NCBI RefSeq assembly: GCF_002794355.1
Contig: NZ_PGOI01000003.1
Location: 1 to 64,000, forward strand
Length of the DNA stretch: 64,000 nucleotides
Reading direction: 5' to 3'
Source: Pseudorhodobacter sp. MZDSW-24AT
Lineage (GTDB): Bacteria > Pseudomonadota > Alphaproteobacteria > Rhodobacterales > Rhodobacteraceae
Below, one piece after another: positions 17,010 through 26,481 of the stretch. Positions within the stretch are counted from its first letter, which is position 1. Each line of letters starts with the position of its first letter. The position numbers were made by a program, and so were the translations under genes. The notes under the pieces are model-generated. The model was given only the letters and a program-made list of their open reading frames with translations. It did no database searches and was not told the DNA's origin.

Positions 17010-18689
17010 ATGTTCCGAATTGCTTCTGTTGCCCGTTTTGGCTTTTTCGCGCTTGCCGTCCTTGGCACGCTTGTGTTCGCAGGGCTCGCGGCTGTCGTTT
17101 CGATCTGGATGCTGGTCCCGGCACTGGTCTTGGCGGGGCTGAGCCTTGTAGGCTTGCGCGATGTGACGCAGACACAGCACGCGGTGCTGCGCAATTATCC
17201 GATCGTCGGGCATCTGCGCTATATGCTGGAAAGCATCCGCCCCGAAATCCGACAATATCTGCTGGAAGGCACCCATGACGAAGAGCCTTTCAGCCGCGAG
17301 GCGCGCAGTCTGGTATATCAGCGCGCGAAGGGGGTGGAAGACAAACGGCCCTTTGGCACCACGCAGAAAGTCTATGAAGCTGGCTATGCTTGGATCACCC
17401 ATTCGGTGGTGCCGCGCCAGATCAGCAACACCGATTTCCGCGTGCGCATCGGCAATGCCAGTTGCAAGCAGCCGTATGAGGCGTCGCTTTACAACATTTC
17501 GGCCATGAGCTTTGGCTCGCTGTCGGGCAATGCGATCTCGGCCTTAAACCGGGGGGCAAAACTGGGCGGCTTTGCGCATGACACAGGCGAAGGCGGGATC
17601 AGCAAATATCACCGCGAAGGCGGCGGTGATCTGGTTTATCAGGTGGCCTCGGGCTATTTCGGCTGCCGCACGCCGGAGGGCCGCTTTGACCCCAAGGCCT
17701 TTGCGGCGCAGGCGGCGGACCCTCAGGTCAAGATGATCGAGATCAAGCTGAGCCAAGGGGCGAAGCCGGGGCATGGCGGGATGTTGCCTGCCGCCAAGAT
17801 CACGCCCGAGATTGCGCAGGCGCGGGGGATTCCGATGGGGCAGGATTGCCTGTCCCCTGCCGCGCACAGCGAGTTTTCCACGCCACTGGAACTGGTGCAG
17901 ATGATCGCGCGGTTGCGCGACCTGTCGGGCGGCAAACCCGTGGGCTTTAAGCTGTGCATCGGGCACCGCCGGGAATTCATGTGTATCGTCAAGGCGATGC
18001 TGGAGACGGGCATCGTGCCTGATTTCATCGTGGTGGATGGCAAGGAAGGCGGGACCGGCTCGGCCCCGCTGGAATTTGCCAACCGGGTGGGGATGCCGAT
18101 GCGCGAGGGGCTGCATTTCGTGCACAACACCCTGCGCGGGGCGGGGTTGCGCGATCAGGTGAAGATCGGGGCGGCAGGCAAAATTGTCAGCGCCTTTGAC
18201 ATCGCCCGCGTGCTGGCACTGGGGGCGGATTTCTGCAACTCGGCACGCGGCTTCATGTTCGCGATTGGCTGCATTCAGGCGCAATCGTGCCATACCAACA
18301 AATGCCCGGTGGGCATCGCCACGCAGGACAAGCTGCGTCAGCGCGCGCTGGACCCGGCCGACAAGAGCCAGCGGGTGGCGCGGTTCCACCGCAACACCCT
18401 GCACGCCTTGGGCGAGTTGGCCAGTGCGGCCGGGCTGGACAATCCGATCGATTTTCTGCCCTACCACCTCATGTTCCGCCAAGAGGCCAGCACCTTCATG
18501 GACGGGAATGAGGTGTTTGCCTATGTTCCCGAAGGCTTCCTGCTTGCCGCAGACCGGCACCCGGATCTGGCCGAATGGCATGACCGTTGGGACCGCGCGA
18601 CGGCGCAAACCTTTGCTCCGCCCATGATTCCCTATGGCCCTTTCACCCGAAACACTCCGGCCTCCTCTGCCGTGCAAGGCCGCGCCTGA
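17010..18689 (+). CDS. membrane-anchored FMN-binding glutamate synthase family protein
   Basis: 559 residues. Two adjacent N-terminal spans (about residues 8-50) precede a large domain equal to the FMN and iron-sulfur region of glutamate synthase GltB: a GEGGISKYHREGGGD loop, GAKPGHGGMLPA, FIVVDGKEGGTGSAP, and the [3Fe-4S] cysteines in C-x5-C-x4-C (CIQAQSCHTNKC). The glutaminase and ammonia-channel parts of true GltB are absent, so it is not a complete glutamate synthase. Members of this COG0069 group have no settled reaction. It follows acuI by 150 bases. Confidence 0.88.
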   Translation: MFRIASVARFGFFALAVLGTLVFAGLAAVVSIWMLVPALVLAGLSLVGLRDVTQTQHAVLRNYPIVGHLRYMLESIRPEIRQYLLEGTHDEEPFSREARSLVYQRAKGVEDKRPFGTTQKVYEAGYAWITHSVVPRQISNTDFRVRIGNASCKQPYEASLYNISAMSFGSLSGNAISALNRGAKLGGFAHDTGEGGISKYHREGGGDLVYQVASGYFGCRTPEGRFDPKAFAAQAADPQVKMIEIKLSQGAKPGHGGMLPAAKITPEIAQARGIPMGQDCLSPAAHSEFSTPLELVQMIARLRDLSGGKPVGFKLCIGHRREFMCIVKAMLETGIVPDFIVVDGKEGGTGSAPLEFANRVGMPMREGLHFVHNTLRGAGLRDQVKIGAAGKIVSAFDIARVLALGADFCNSARGFMFAIGCIQAQSCHTNKCPVGIATQDKLRQRALDPADKSQRVARFHRNTLHALGELASAAGLDNPIDFLPYHLMFRQEASTFMDGNEVFAYVPEGFLLAADRHPDLAEWHDRWDRATAQTFAPPMIPYGPFTRNTPASSAVQGRA

Positions 18690-18826
18690 GCCTTTGTTCC
18701 GCCGGATGCAGGCCCCGATGACGCTTGCGCTGTGGACAATCGCGAAAGCGGCGACTGCGCGCGCGGGGGCAACGAAGTCGGCCATCCACTCCCAAGAACC
18801 GCAACGGGCCTGCCGCGCGGGGGGGG

Positions 18827-19696
18827 CTAGCGCTTTGGCTCGGCCGGGCGGGCGGCGTGCACGATCCGCAGCGCAAGGATGATGATCGCGATTCCCGCGA
18901 AGGTGGCCAGCGTGGGCGTGTCGCCAAAAACCAGCCACCCTGCCGCGGTGGCCAGCACGAGCGCGCCATAGGACAAGGGTGCGAGCACCGAGGCGGGGCT
19001 GTCGCGATAGGCGCGCAGGAAAAAGAACTGCCCCAGCTGCGCCAGCAATCCGATGGCAAACAAGGCGGGCAGGTCACCGGTTTGAACCGGCGTCCAGAAC
19101 GCCCATGCCGGGCCTGCGGTGAGCAGCAAAAGTCCGACCACGTAGAACAGCATCATCACCACCGCATTCTCGCCCCGCAAGGCGCGGGTCTGGATGGTGG
19201 CGAGTGAGCCAAAGAGCACCGAGCCAAACGCGGCCAAAAGGCCAAGTCCCGGCAACAGCGCGACCGGACCGATCATTACCAACACCCCGCAGAAGGCGAG
19301 GCCCGTGCCAAGCCAAGCCAGCGGGCGCACTTTTTCTTTCAGGAACGTCACCGCAAGCAGCATGGTCACCGGCTGTCGGGTGAAGGAAATCGCCGTCACC
19401 AGCGCCAAGGGCAGATTGGCCAGCGCCACGAAGTTGCAGGTGAGCGCCACGGCATTGCAGGCCACGCGTGCGGCATTGCGCCATGGGCGCTGCATGTCGC
19501 GCACCGCCTGACGCTCGCGCCAGACCAGCGGCGCGATCAGCACCGCACCGATGAGCGCGCGCAGAAACACCAGTTGCGCCGCCGGATAATGCGCGCCCTG
19601 CAGCTTGACGATCACCGTCATGACGGTGATCAGCACCATATCGGCCACGAGCCAAGGCGCACCGGCGTAATCCGTGCTGCGGGAGGAGGCGGCCAT
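18827..19696 (-). CDS. DMT superfamily transporter (EamA type)
   Basis: 289 residues with about ten membrane spans and two EamA repeats (first near VADMVLITVMTVIVKLQG, second near LLPGLGLLAAFGSVLFGSLATIQ). Such proteins export amino acids or small metabolites. The typical GAVLIAPLVW and EKVRPLAWLGTGLAFCGV segments occur at the ends of repeat 1 and the start of repeat 2. Its start is five bases after the stop of the PIG-L gene on the same strand, so it may belong to the end of the ROK-regulated operon and export a product or intermediate; this is an inference from spacing. Confidence 0.88.
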   Translation of the reverse strand: MAASSRSTDYAGAPWLVADMVLITVMTVIVKLQGAHYPAAQLVFLRALIGAVLIAPLVWRERQAVRDMQRPWRNAARVACNAVALTCNFVALANLPLALVTAISFTRQPVTMLLAVTFLKEKVRPLAWLGTGLAFCGVLVMIGPVALLPGLGLLAAFGSVLFGSLATIQTRALRGENAVVMMLFYVVGLLLLTAGPAWAFWTPVQTGDLPALFAIGLLAQLGQFFFLRAYRDSPASVLAPLSYGALVLATAAGWLVFGDTPTLATFAGIAIIILALRIVHAARPAEPKR

Positions 19697-19701
19697 CGGG
19701 A

Positions 19702-22038
19702 TCAGCCCGCGGGCTGCACCAGATTGGCCAGCAGACGAAATGCACCCGGCACCAGATGATCAAGTTGATGGTGCAAGACTAGCGCGCAATGCGTGTGTCG
19801 CCCCCGACCGATCTGGCCTGAGACGAGGGCGCCCAGAAGCGGGGCTTCACCCGCGTCGTGCAACGAGAGCAGGGGCGTGTAGCTGGCGTCCCAGTCGCTT
19901 GCGAAATAGATGCCGCGCTCTTTGTTCCATCCGTCCCAATCGGCTGCGGTGATCCGGTTTGGACCGGAGAGCAGCGGGTGATCGGGGGCCAGCATCGTGA
20001 CGGGCGCTGTGGCATCGGTCACCCGCCAGCGCAGCGACGGGGTGCCAACGACAAGGCGGCGCGGCGGGATCTTATCCGGCGCCCAGCCTTGATCGGGGCG
20101 TTGGTAGAGGGTGACGAGATGACCGCCGCCTTCGACAAAGCGGTGGAGTGCTGGCGTGGCGGCGATCAGATCAGCCCGACTGCCATAGGCGACGATGCCC
20201 ACCATCACGGTGGTGAAGCGGCGGAAATCTTCGGCCGGGTCAAGCTTTGCCAGCACGGTGACATCGGCGCCCATGCGCTGCAGCCAAAGCCCCACACTGT
20301 CGCCCCCGCCACCGATATAGGCGATGCGCGCCGCGGGCAGCGCCAGATCGAGCGCCAGAAGCTGCAAGCTTTGTGGCGTGAGGTGGCTGATCAGCCCCGT
20401 ATGGGCAAACTGCGCCTGATGCCTGCGCATGGCAGGACGCCCCGCGACCATCGGGGTCAATTCATGCAGGCCTGCCGCAAGAGTGGCGGGCAGGGTCAGC
20501 GTCTCGCCCTCGATGGCGAAGCCGGTGGGAAGCTGCCAGTCGGCCCCTTCGGCACCCCGCAACGTCAGCGTGGCTGGAATGGCGGTCAGCGGCAGGATCG
20601 CGGCGGCGGGATCGAGCGTCAGCGTCCGTTCGGGGCCAATCTCCAACGGCGCCTCCAGATCTTGCCGCGCGGTCAATGGGCGCCCGTTGATCGTGGCGCT
20701 GATCTGGAGCCAAGCAGGCCCATTGCCGCCCATGGCAGACCAGCCCGGATGGAATTGCGGCGTGAAGGGGGCATCGGCGGCGACGGTCAGGGTGCAGCCC
20801 GTGGCGGTGATGTCAGAAGGGGTGACTCCGGCAGGGAGAATCGGCGTGACGGTCACCTCATGTTGGGGGGGCAGCGCCCATTGCCAGGCGAGGGTCGCGG
20901 TCGCGCCCGGGAAAAGCCGGGTTGGTGTGGCATAAGCAAGGGTGGGCATCACGCGGGCGGCCATGAGGCAAGCGGCCTGCACCTCGGCCCGTTTGCGGCG
21001 GATGCGGTGACCATGGGCCTGTGTAAAGGCAGCCTCTGCGCGCTCGGCCTGCTCTAGGGCCGCATCGGCGCGCAGAAGGGCTGCGACAACGGCATCGGCA
21101 TCGGGAAAGGCGGCCATGGCTTCGGCGATGGCTTTTGCGGCGGGGTGCAGGGCGGCGGGGGCACCGGGATAAGAGGCCAGCGCGGCGAGGCTGGCGGGCA
21201 GGCCATCGGTGATCTGCGCTTCTGGCGCGCCGTGTTTAAGGTGCAGCGGCCAAGTGTCTTGGGGCTGCGCGCGCCAATGGCCCATGCCCTGCGAGGCGTG
21301 GTAAAAGCGGGACTGCTCTCCGATATGGTCCCAAGCTGCCCCCGTGGCCGGATCGGCGCCCGGCGCATGCAGGGTGAGCGTGGCGGGGGGAGGGGGAACC
21401 TCGTCATCATAGGTGCCGCCCGCCCCCGACCAAGCGGGCAGATAGTATTTCGCGACCGTCCATGGCAGCAGGCCTTCGGCGGCATGTTCCGGGTGCGCCG
21501 CCGGATCGGCCGCGAGGCGCAGGGCCGTTTCCGCCGCGCGGGTCATGGCGCGGTGATGGCCATGCTGGCCCGGCACGTCGAGGAAGGTGGGGATCACCAC
21601 ATCGGGACGCTCGGTCCGATAGGCGCGGACCAGACGTTCCACGATGCGCGCTTCGCCCCAGCGGGCAAAGGTGGCGTCGCCGTCCTTGGAAAAGCCGAAA
21701 TCATGCACGGGATCATCAGGGCCGTGTCCCAGCCAGTGAACATCGGCATCCAACGCGCGGGCGGCCTCTTCCATTTCGCGCGTGCGCAAAATGCCAAGCG
21801 CGCCGCGCCGTTCGGGGCCCAGCGTGTTCTGCCCGCCTTCTCCGCGCGTGGAGCAGGCGACCACGACCCGCATGCCCAGCCCGAGCCGCAGCCACGCCAG
21901 CATCCCGCTTTGTTCGTCATCCGGATGTGCGCCGGTGTTCATCACCGTTACCACCGAGGTCAGCCGGGACAGGGCGCGGTGCAGGCGCACAAGCGAAGGT
22001 TCCGCCATTTGGCGGGCGATGCGGTCACGGTCAGTCAT
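19702..22038 (-). CDS. large PIG-L family deacetylase with C-terminal extension
   Basis: 778 residues from ATG 22038 (AAGGAG upstream). The first ~240 residues form a PIG-L (LmbE) zinc deacetylase: the metal motif AHPDDE at 37-42 and a distal histidine region GQHGHHRAM. Known PIG-L enzymes remove acetyl groups from N-acetylglucosaminyl compounds such as GlcNAc-PI, mycothiol or bacillithiol precursors. Next come beta-rich segments (about 370-560) and a C-terminal alpha/beta domain (from ARIAYIGGGGDSVGLWL) resembling glutamine-amidotransferase/ThuA-like folds. The start overlaps the ROK regulator stop by eight bases (ATGACTGA), so both are translated from one mRNA. Substrate unknown. Confidence 0.87.
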   Translation of the reverse strand: MTDRDRIARQMAEPSLVRLHRALSRLTSVVTVMNTGAHPDDEQSGMLAWLRLGLGMRVVVACSTRGEGGQNTLGPERRGALGILRTREMEEAARALDADVHWLGHGPDDPVHDFGFSKDGDATFARWGEARIVERLVRAYRTERPDVVIPTFLDVPGQHGHHRAMTRAAETALRLAADPAAHPEHAAEGLLPWTVAKYYLPAWSGAGGTYDDEVPPPPATLTLHAPGADPATGAAWDHIGEQSRFYHASQGMGHWRAQPQDTWPLHLKHGAPEAQITDGLPASLAALASYPGAPAALHPAAKAIAEAMAAFPDADAVVAALLRADAALEQAERAEAAFTQAHGHRIRRKRAEVQAACLMAARVMPTLAYATPTRLFPGATATLAWQWALPPQHEVTVTPILPAGVTPSDITATGCTLTVAADAPFTPQFHPGWSAMGGNGPAWLQISATINGRPLTARQDLEAPLEIGPERTLTLDPAAAILPLTAIPATLTLRGAEGADWQLPTGFAIEGETLTLPATLAAGLHELTPMVAGRPAMRRHQAQFAHTGLISHLTPQSLQLLALDLALPAARIAYIGGGGDSVGLWLQRMGADVTVLAKLDPAEDFRRFTTVMVGIVAYGSRADLIAATPALHRFVEGGGHLVTLYQRPDQGWAPDKIPPRRLVVGTPSLRWRVTDATAPVTMLAPDHPLLSGPNRITAADWDGWNKERGIYFASDWDASYTPLLSLHDAGEAPLLGALVSGQIGRGRHTHCALVLHHQLDHLVPGAFRLLANLVQPAG

Positions 22039-23248
22039 GGGCGGCACTCCTTTGCGGGGCGGACAGGCCAACCCCTGTGTCCAGCTTGGGCACGATGGTG
22101 TCAAAAAACGGCAGGGCGGCAGCGCCCAAAGCGGCGATGCGGTGGCCGGTGCGGGCGCGGATCACCCGTGGCAGCGGTCGGTTGCGGCGGTTGGCGACCG
22201 AGGTGCCCAGTGTGAGCCGGGCAATCAGCGCATCGATCAGCGCATCGGGAAGCTCGCCCCCGAGGATGACCGTTTCGGGGTCGAGGATGTTTTCCAGCAT
22301 GGTCACCACCGGTGCCAGATGTGCGGAAGCCTCCGCCAGCCATTCAAGCATGGCGGGGTGCTCTTGGGCCAAAAGCACAGGCAGATCGCCGGTGGCGGCG
22401 GGGCCGAGACGTTCGCGCAGGGCATCCAGCGAGGCATAGCGTTCGAGACAGCCAGACTGCCCGCATGCACAAGGCCGCCCGCCCGGAGCGCTGACGATGT
22501 GGCCGATTTCGCCGGCGTTGCCGAAGGCGCCACGGATGGGTTGCGAGTCGTGGATCATGCCAAGGCCGATGCCGCCGCCGAAGTAGATCATGCAGAAATC
22601 CGAAAGGCCTTGTCCTGCGCCGAACAGCGATTCTCCCACGGCGGCGGCGTTGGCGTCATTTTCGATCACCACAGGCACGCCAATCTGGGCCGCCAATTGG
22701 GCGGTGGCGTCGATGCCAGCCCAGCCGGGCAGGGTGGTGGGGCCCACGCCCGACAAGCCTTCGATCTCGAAAGGGCCGGGCATCACCACGCCGACGCCGA
22801 GAAGGGCTGCGGGAAAGCGCAGGCGGATCGCCGCGACTTCGGCGACGATTCGCGGGATCAGCGCGGCGGGGCCGGTGTCGGTCAGTGCGACCGAGGCCTG
22901 TTCGCGGATCTGGCCATGCAGATCAAGCACCGTGGTGACCAGATGGCTGACCGAAATTTCAAAGCCGATGGTGATGGCGCCATCGGGGTTGATGGCGAAT
23001 TGCACGGGCGGCTGGCCCCGGCCCGAGCGCAGGCGGCCCATGTCGACAAGCAGATTTTCGGCCAGAAGCTCGTCGATGATGTTGGCAACGGCTTGGGTGG
23101 TCAGTCGGGTCATGTCGGCGATCTGCTTGCGCCCCAACTGCCCGTGACTGCGCAAAAGATCGAGCACGACCCGTCGGTTGTGCGCCCGGCTCCGCCCCGG
23201 ATTCTTGCCGATGGTGAACTTCTGACGCTCGGGGGCTTCGGTGCTCAT
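22031..23248 (-). CDS. ROK family transcriptional regulator (NagC/XylR type)
   Basis: 405 residues from ATG 23248, with AAAGGT upstream. A winged helix-turn-helix at about residues 25-85 (RRVVLDLLRSHGQLGRKQIADMT) is followed by the ROK sugar-binding fold with VIENDANAAAVGE and the zinc motif GNAGEIGH plus CACGQSGCLE. This pattern is that of sugar-responsive ROK repressors. It is divergent from the ABC operon and followed, with overlap, by the PIG-L gene; the natural target is the inverted repeat at 23302-23325 between the two arms. Confidence 0.9.
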   Translation of the reverse strand: MSTEAPERQKFTIGKNPGRSRAHNRRVVLDLLRSHGQLGRKQIADMTRLTTQAVANIIDELLAENLLVDMGRLRSGRGQPPVQFAINPDGAITIGFEISVSHLVTTVLDLHGQIREQASVALTDTGPAALIPRIVAEVAAIRLRFPAALLGVGVVMPGPFEIEGLSGVGPTTLPGWAGIDATAQLAAQIGVPVVIENDANAAAVGESLFGAGQGLSDFCMIYFGGGIGLGMIHDSQPIRGAFGNAGEIGHIVSAPGGRPCACGQSGCLERYASLDALRERLGPAATGDLPVLLAQEHPAMLEWLAEASAHLAPVVTMLENILDPETVILGGELPDALIDALIARLTLGTSVANRRNRPLPRVIRARTGHRIAALGAAALPFFDTIVPKLDTGVGLSAPQRSAAHD

Positions 23249-23301
23249 GGGGATTGACCTTTTGTCTTGGGAGAAAGACTGCACAGCTGAATAGATTAAA
23301 A

Positions 23302-23325
23302 CAAGTAAATTATTTTATTGACTTG
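23302..23325. promoter_or_regulatory. candidate ROK operator, AT-rich inverted repeat
   Basis: Arms CAAGTAAAT and ATTGACTTG (8 of 9 bases inverted-complementary) around the six-base spacer TATTTT. The surrounding 40 bases are strikingly AT-rich for this genome. It lies 54 bases before the regulator start and 101 bases before the binding-protein start, a good place to control both directions. ROK repressors of the NagC class bind AT-rich inverted repeats of this kind; binding here is inferred. Confidence 0.6.
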
Positions 23326-23425
23326 AAACAGATTCGTGACGACGCTGAGGCCACGGACGGGTGCCTGTCGCATCCGCTGGAGGAAAAACGCCGGCCGCTT
23401 TGGCCAGGCCAACGGAGGTTCTGAC

Positions 23426-24679
23426 ATGCACAAAGGTATCCTGCTCGCTGGCCTGATGGCCGGTATCAGTCCGTTCACCGTGACGGCGGCGCAAGCCGTT
23501 GAAATCGAATACTGGCAATATGTTTTTGAAACCCGCGTCAACGCGATGGACCAGCTGATCGAGGCGTTTGAGGCCGCGAATCCGGGCATTACCGTCAAGC
23601 ATGTCACCTTCCCCTATGCCGACTATCAGACTCGTGTGGTGGCGGCGAACATGGCGCGGCAGGGGCCGGATGTGCTGCAGCTGTTTTATGGCTGGGCTGA
23701 TCAGTTCATTGGCGGCCGGGTGATTCAGCCGCTGTCGCCGGAGGCTTTCCCGCATGCGCAGATCGAAGAGGAATTCTTTCCGATCGTCAGCGCGATGAAG
23801 CGGGGCGATGATTACTATGGCCTGCCCACTGCGGTGCGGTCCTTGGCCTTGTTCTACAACAAGAACCTGATGACAGCGGCCGGGCTGGACCCGAACACCC
23901 CGCCCACCACGCTGGAAGAGCTGGTGACGCAGGCCAAGGCGATGGCCGAGGTGGATGGCGCCGGAAACATGGTGACCGCCGGCATGACGCTGGACATGGG
24001 CGGGCAGGACCATCAGTGGTGGCGCGAGGTTCTGGTGCGCCAGTTCGGCGGCGCGCCATATAGCGAGGATGGTGCCACCGTCACCTATAATGACGAAGCC
24101 GGGGCGGCGGCGCTGAAGTTCTTCACCGATCTGCAACTGGTGGAAAAGATCGGCCAGCGTGGCTTTATGGATGAAGGCCAAGCCGCGTTCCGTGCGGGCA
24201 AGGCCGGGTTCACGGTCGACGGCACCTTCCGTCTGGGGTCCTTCCGCACCATCGAAGATTTCGAATGGGGCGTGACCGAGCTTCCCGCCAATGCCGAGGG
24301 ACTGCGCTCGAACTACGCGAGCTATTTCGCCAATGCCATCGGTGCCAGCGCGGAAGGCGAAGAGCTGGAAGCCGCCGAGAAGTTTTTGGCCTTCATCAGC
24401 TCGGAAGAGGCGATGAAGATTTGGCTGGATGTCGTGGGGGAACTGCCAGCGCGCCGTTCTGCGGCCTTGACCGAGGAGAACCTTGCCAATCCGGTCTATG
24501 CGCCTTTCCTGAAGGGTCTGGAATATGCCCGCACCACGCTGTTTGTCGATGAGGCGGCGCAGCGCCAAAACACCATCGACATGGCAAACCGGGTGTTGAT
24601 CGAGGGGCAATCGGTGGAGGACTCGCTGGCTGCCGCCGCCGCCGCCGAGCAAGCCATCATCGACCGCGCCAAGAAGTGA
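23426..24679 (+). CDS. ABC transporter sugar-type substrate-binding protein
   Basis: 417 residues from ATG 23426 with GGAGG eight bases upstream. Signal peptide MHKGILLAGLMAGISPFTVTA, cut near AAQA. The mature part is a family 1 extracellular solute-binding protein (MalE/UgpB type): VEIEYWQYVFE, EAFEAANPGITVKHVTFPYADY, LFYNKNLMTAAGLDP and a C-terminal FLAFISSEEAMKIWLD. Such proteins bind oligosaccharides, sugar conjugates or glycerol-phosphate esters. First gene of the import operon; the specificity cannot be read from sequence. Confidence 0.92.
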   Translation: MHKGILLAGLMAGISPFTVTAAQAVEIEYWQYVFETRVNAMDQLIEAFEAANPGITVKHVTFPYADYQTRVVAANMARQGPDVLQLFYGWADQFIGGRVIQPLSPEAFPHAQIEEEFFPIVSAMKRGDDYYGLPTAVRSLALFYNKNLMTAAGLDPNTPPTTLEELVTQAKAMAEVDGAGNMVTAGMTLDMGGQDHQWWREVLVRQFGGAPYSEDGATVTYNDEAGAAALKFFTDLQLVEKIGQRGFMDEGQAAFRAGKAGFTVDGTFRLGSFRTIEDFEWGVTELPANAEGLRSNYASYFANAIGASAEGEELEAAEKFLAFISSEEAMKIWLDVVGELPARRSAALTEENLANPVYAPFLKGLEYARTTLFVDEAAQRQNTIDMANRVLIEGQSVEDSLAAAAAAEQAIIDRAKK

Positions 24680-24692
24680 CGGGTAGACGGGC

Positions 24693-25628
24693 ATGGCAAT
24701 GACAGAGCAGGGGGCGCCCACGGGGCGCCCCAACCGGCCGCGCGTCTTCTGGACCATGCGGCGCAGACAATTGTTGTGGGTCTGGGGCTTTCTGGCCGTG
24801 CCCGTGCTGTTCTACGGTGTGATCCGCTTCTATCCCACGGGTCATGCCTTCTGGCTCTCGCTGACGGACTGGGACTTGATGTCCGAGCCGTCTTTCATCG
24901 GGCTGGACAATTACACGCGGCTGTTTGCCGACCCGCAGTTCGGCCGCGTGTTCCGGAATACCTTTGCCTATCTGATCATGGGCACGCCCATCAGTCTGGT
25001 CCTGTCCTTTATCATCGCCTATGCGCTGGACCGGGTGCGCTTTGGCCACACGTTCCTGCGCGCGCTGTATTTCTTGCCGTTCATCACCACGGCCTCGGCG
25101 ATGGCTTGGGTCTGGCGCTGGTTCTACCAGCCTGCACCGATCGGGGTGATCAATGATTTCCTTTCAGGCTTCGGCATTCCGCAGCTGGCCTTTCTGAACT
25201 CGACCACTTGGGCCTTGCCGTCGATCATGGTGACGGCGATCTGGGCGGGGCTTGGGTTTCAGATCATCATCTTCATGGCGGGGCTGCGCGCCATTCCCAA
25301 CACCTATTACGAGGCCGCGCGGATCGATGGCTTGGGCGAATGGGCGATTCTGCGGCGCATCACGCTGCCGCTGCTGAAGCCCACCACGGTGTTTCTGGTG
25401 GTGTTTTCCTCCATCGGCTTCCTGCGGATCTTCGATCAGGTCTACAATATGACCACGAATGACCCCGGTGGTCCGTTGGGATCGACCAAACCCTTGGTTC
25501 TGATGATCTATCAGACCGCGTTTTCTTCCTATGAGATGGGCTATGCCGCAGCGCAGACGGTGGTGTTGTTCACCATTCTGCTGGTGGTGTCGCTGTTGCA
25601 ACTCTGGATCTTGCGAGAGCGGACATGA
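24693..25628 (+). CDS. ABC sugar transporter permease 1 (MalF type)
   Basis: 311 residues, six membrane spans. The N-terminal cytoplasmic part is basic (RPNRPRVFWTMRRRQ), and the ABC permease EAA loop is at YYEAARIDGLGEWAILRRITLPLLKP, the contact site for the ATPase. MalF/UgpA group. Its last codons overlap the start of the second permease (ATGA). Confidence 0.93.
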   Translation: MAMTEQGAPTGRPNRPRVFWTMRRRQLLWVWGFLAVPVLFYGVIRFYPTGHAFWLSLTDWDLMSEPSFIGLDNYTRLFADPQFGRVFRNTFAYLIMGTPISLVLSFIIAYALDRVRFGHTFLRALYFLPFITTASAMAWVWRWFYQPAPIGVINDFLSGFGIPQLAFLNSTTWALPSIMVTAIWAGLGFQIIIFMAGLRAIPNTYYEAARIDGLGEWAILRRITLPLLKPTTVFLVVFSSIGFLRIFDQVYNMTTNDPGGPLGSTKPLVLMIYQTAFSSYEMGYAAAQTVVLFTILLVVSLLQLWILRERT

Positions 25629-26479
25629 CCTCAGCCCCGGCCCCCACCCCCACCCTTGCGATGCCGCGCATCCATCCGGGACGCATCCTGATCTGGACCG
25701 TGCTGTTCATCGGCGGGGTCATCATGGTGACCCCCCTGATCTTCATGTTTTCCACCTCGTTGAAGACGGCGGGGCAGGTCTATGATCTGCGGATGATCCC
25801 GGCAGCGCCGACGCTGGACAATTACATCAAGGTGTTGTCGGACGGTCGCTTTCTGCGCTGGTTCTTCAACTCCACCTTCATTGCGGTGGCTGTCACGCTG
25901 TCGAACGTGTTTTTCGACAGTTTGGTGGGCTATACGCTGGCCAAGTTCCGCTTTCGCGGGCGTTACTTCGTGTTTCTTGCCATCCTGTCGACTTTGATGA
26001 TCCCGACCGAGATGCTGGTGATCCCGTGGTATCTGATGTCGGCCGAGTTTGGTTGGCTGAACAGCTATTGGGGCATCATGTTTCCGGGCATGATGACGGC
26101 CTTCGGGACCTTCCTGATGAAGCAGTTCTTCGAAACGGTGCCCGATGATTTCATCGAGGCCGCGCGGATCGACGGGCTGAACGAATTCACCATCTGGTGG
26201 CGCATCGCGATGCCTTTGGTGACGCCGGCGCTGTCCGCCTTGGCCATCTTTACCTTCCTTGGCAACTGGACCGCGTTTTTCTGGCCGCTGATCGTGACCA
26301 CGAGCCAAGAACTTTACACCCTTCCCATCGGGCTTTCGAGCTTTGCCGTCGAGCAGGCCATCCAATGGGAAATGATCATGACCGGCGCCTCGCTGGCCAC
26401 GCTGCCCACCCTCTTGGTGTTCCTGCTGCTGCAACGCTACATCGTGCGCGGGGTCATGCTGGCGGGTCTGAAAGGATGA
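25625..26479 (+). CDS. ABC sugar transporter permease 2 (MalG type)
   Basis: 284 residues, six membrane spans; MalG/UgpE group. The EAA loop FIEAARIDGLNEFTIWWRIAMPLVTPAL is near residue 180, and the usual ending IVRGVMLAGLKG is present. Starts inside the stop of permease 1 and ends two bases before the start of the lyase-like gene, so all are co-translated. Confidence 0.93.
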   Translation: MTSAPAPTPTLAMPRIHPGRILIWTVLFIGGVIMVTPLIFMFSTSLKTAGQVYDLRMIPAAPTLDNYIKVLSDGRFLRWFFNSTFIAVAVTLSNVFFDSLVGYTLAKFRFRGRYFVFLAILSTLMIPTEMLVIPWYLMSAEFGWLNSYWGIMFPGMMTAFGTFLMKQFFETVPDDFIEAARIDGLNEFTIWWRIAMPLVTPALSALAIFTFLGNWTAFFWPLIVTTSQELYTLPIGLSSFAVEQAIQWEMIMTGASLATLPTLLVFLLLQRYIVRGVMLAGLKG

Positions 26480-26481
26480 CG

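Noticed and set aside
17010-18689. Complete glutamate synthase large subunit
   Set aside because: Only the FMN/[3Fe-4S] part is present, with N-terminal membrane spans; the glutaminase domain is missing and no gltD follows.
26197-26481. N-terminal extension of the lyase frame into permease 2
   Set aside because: Reads out of frame through the permease gene; family alignment starts after ATG 26482.
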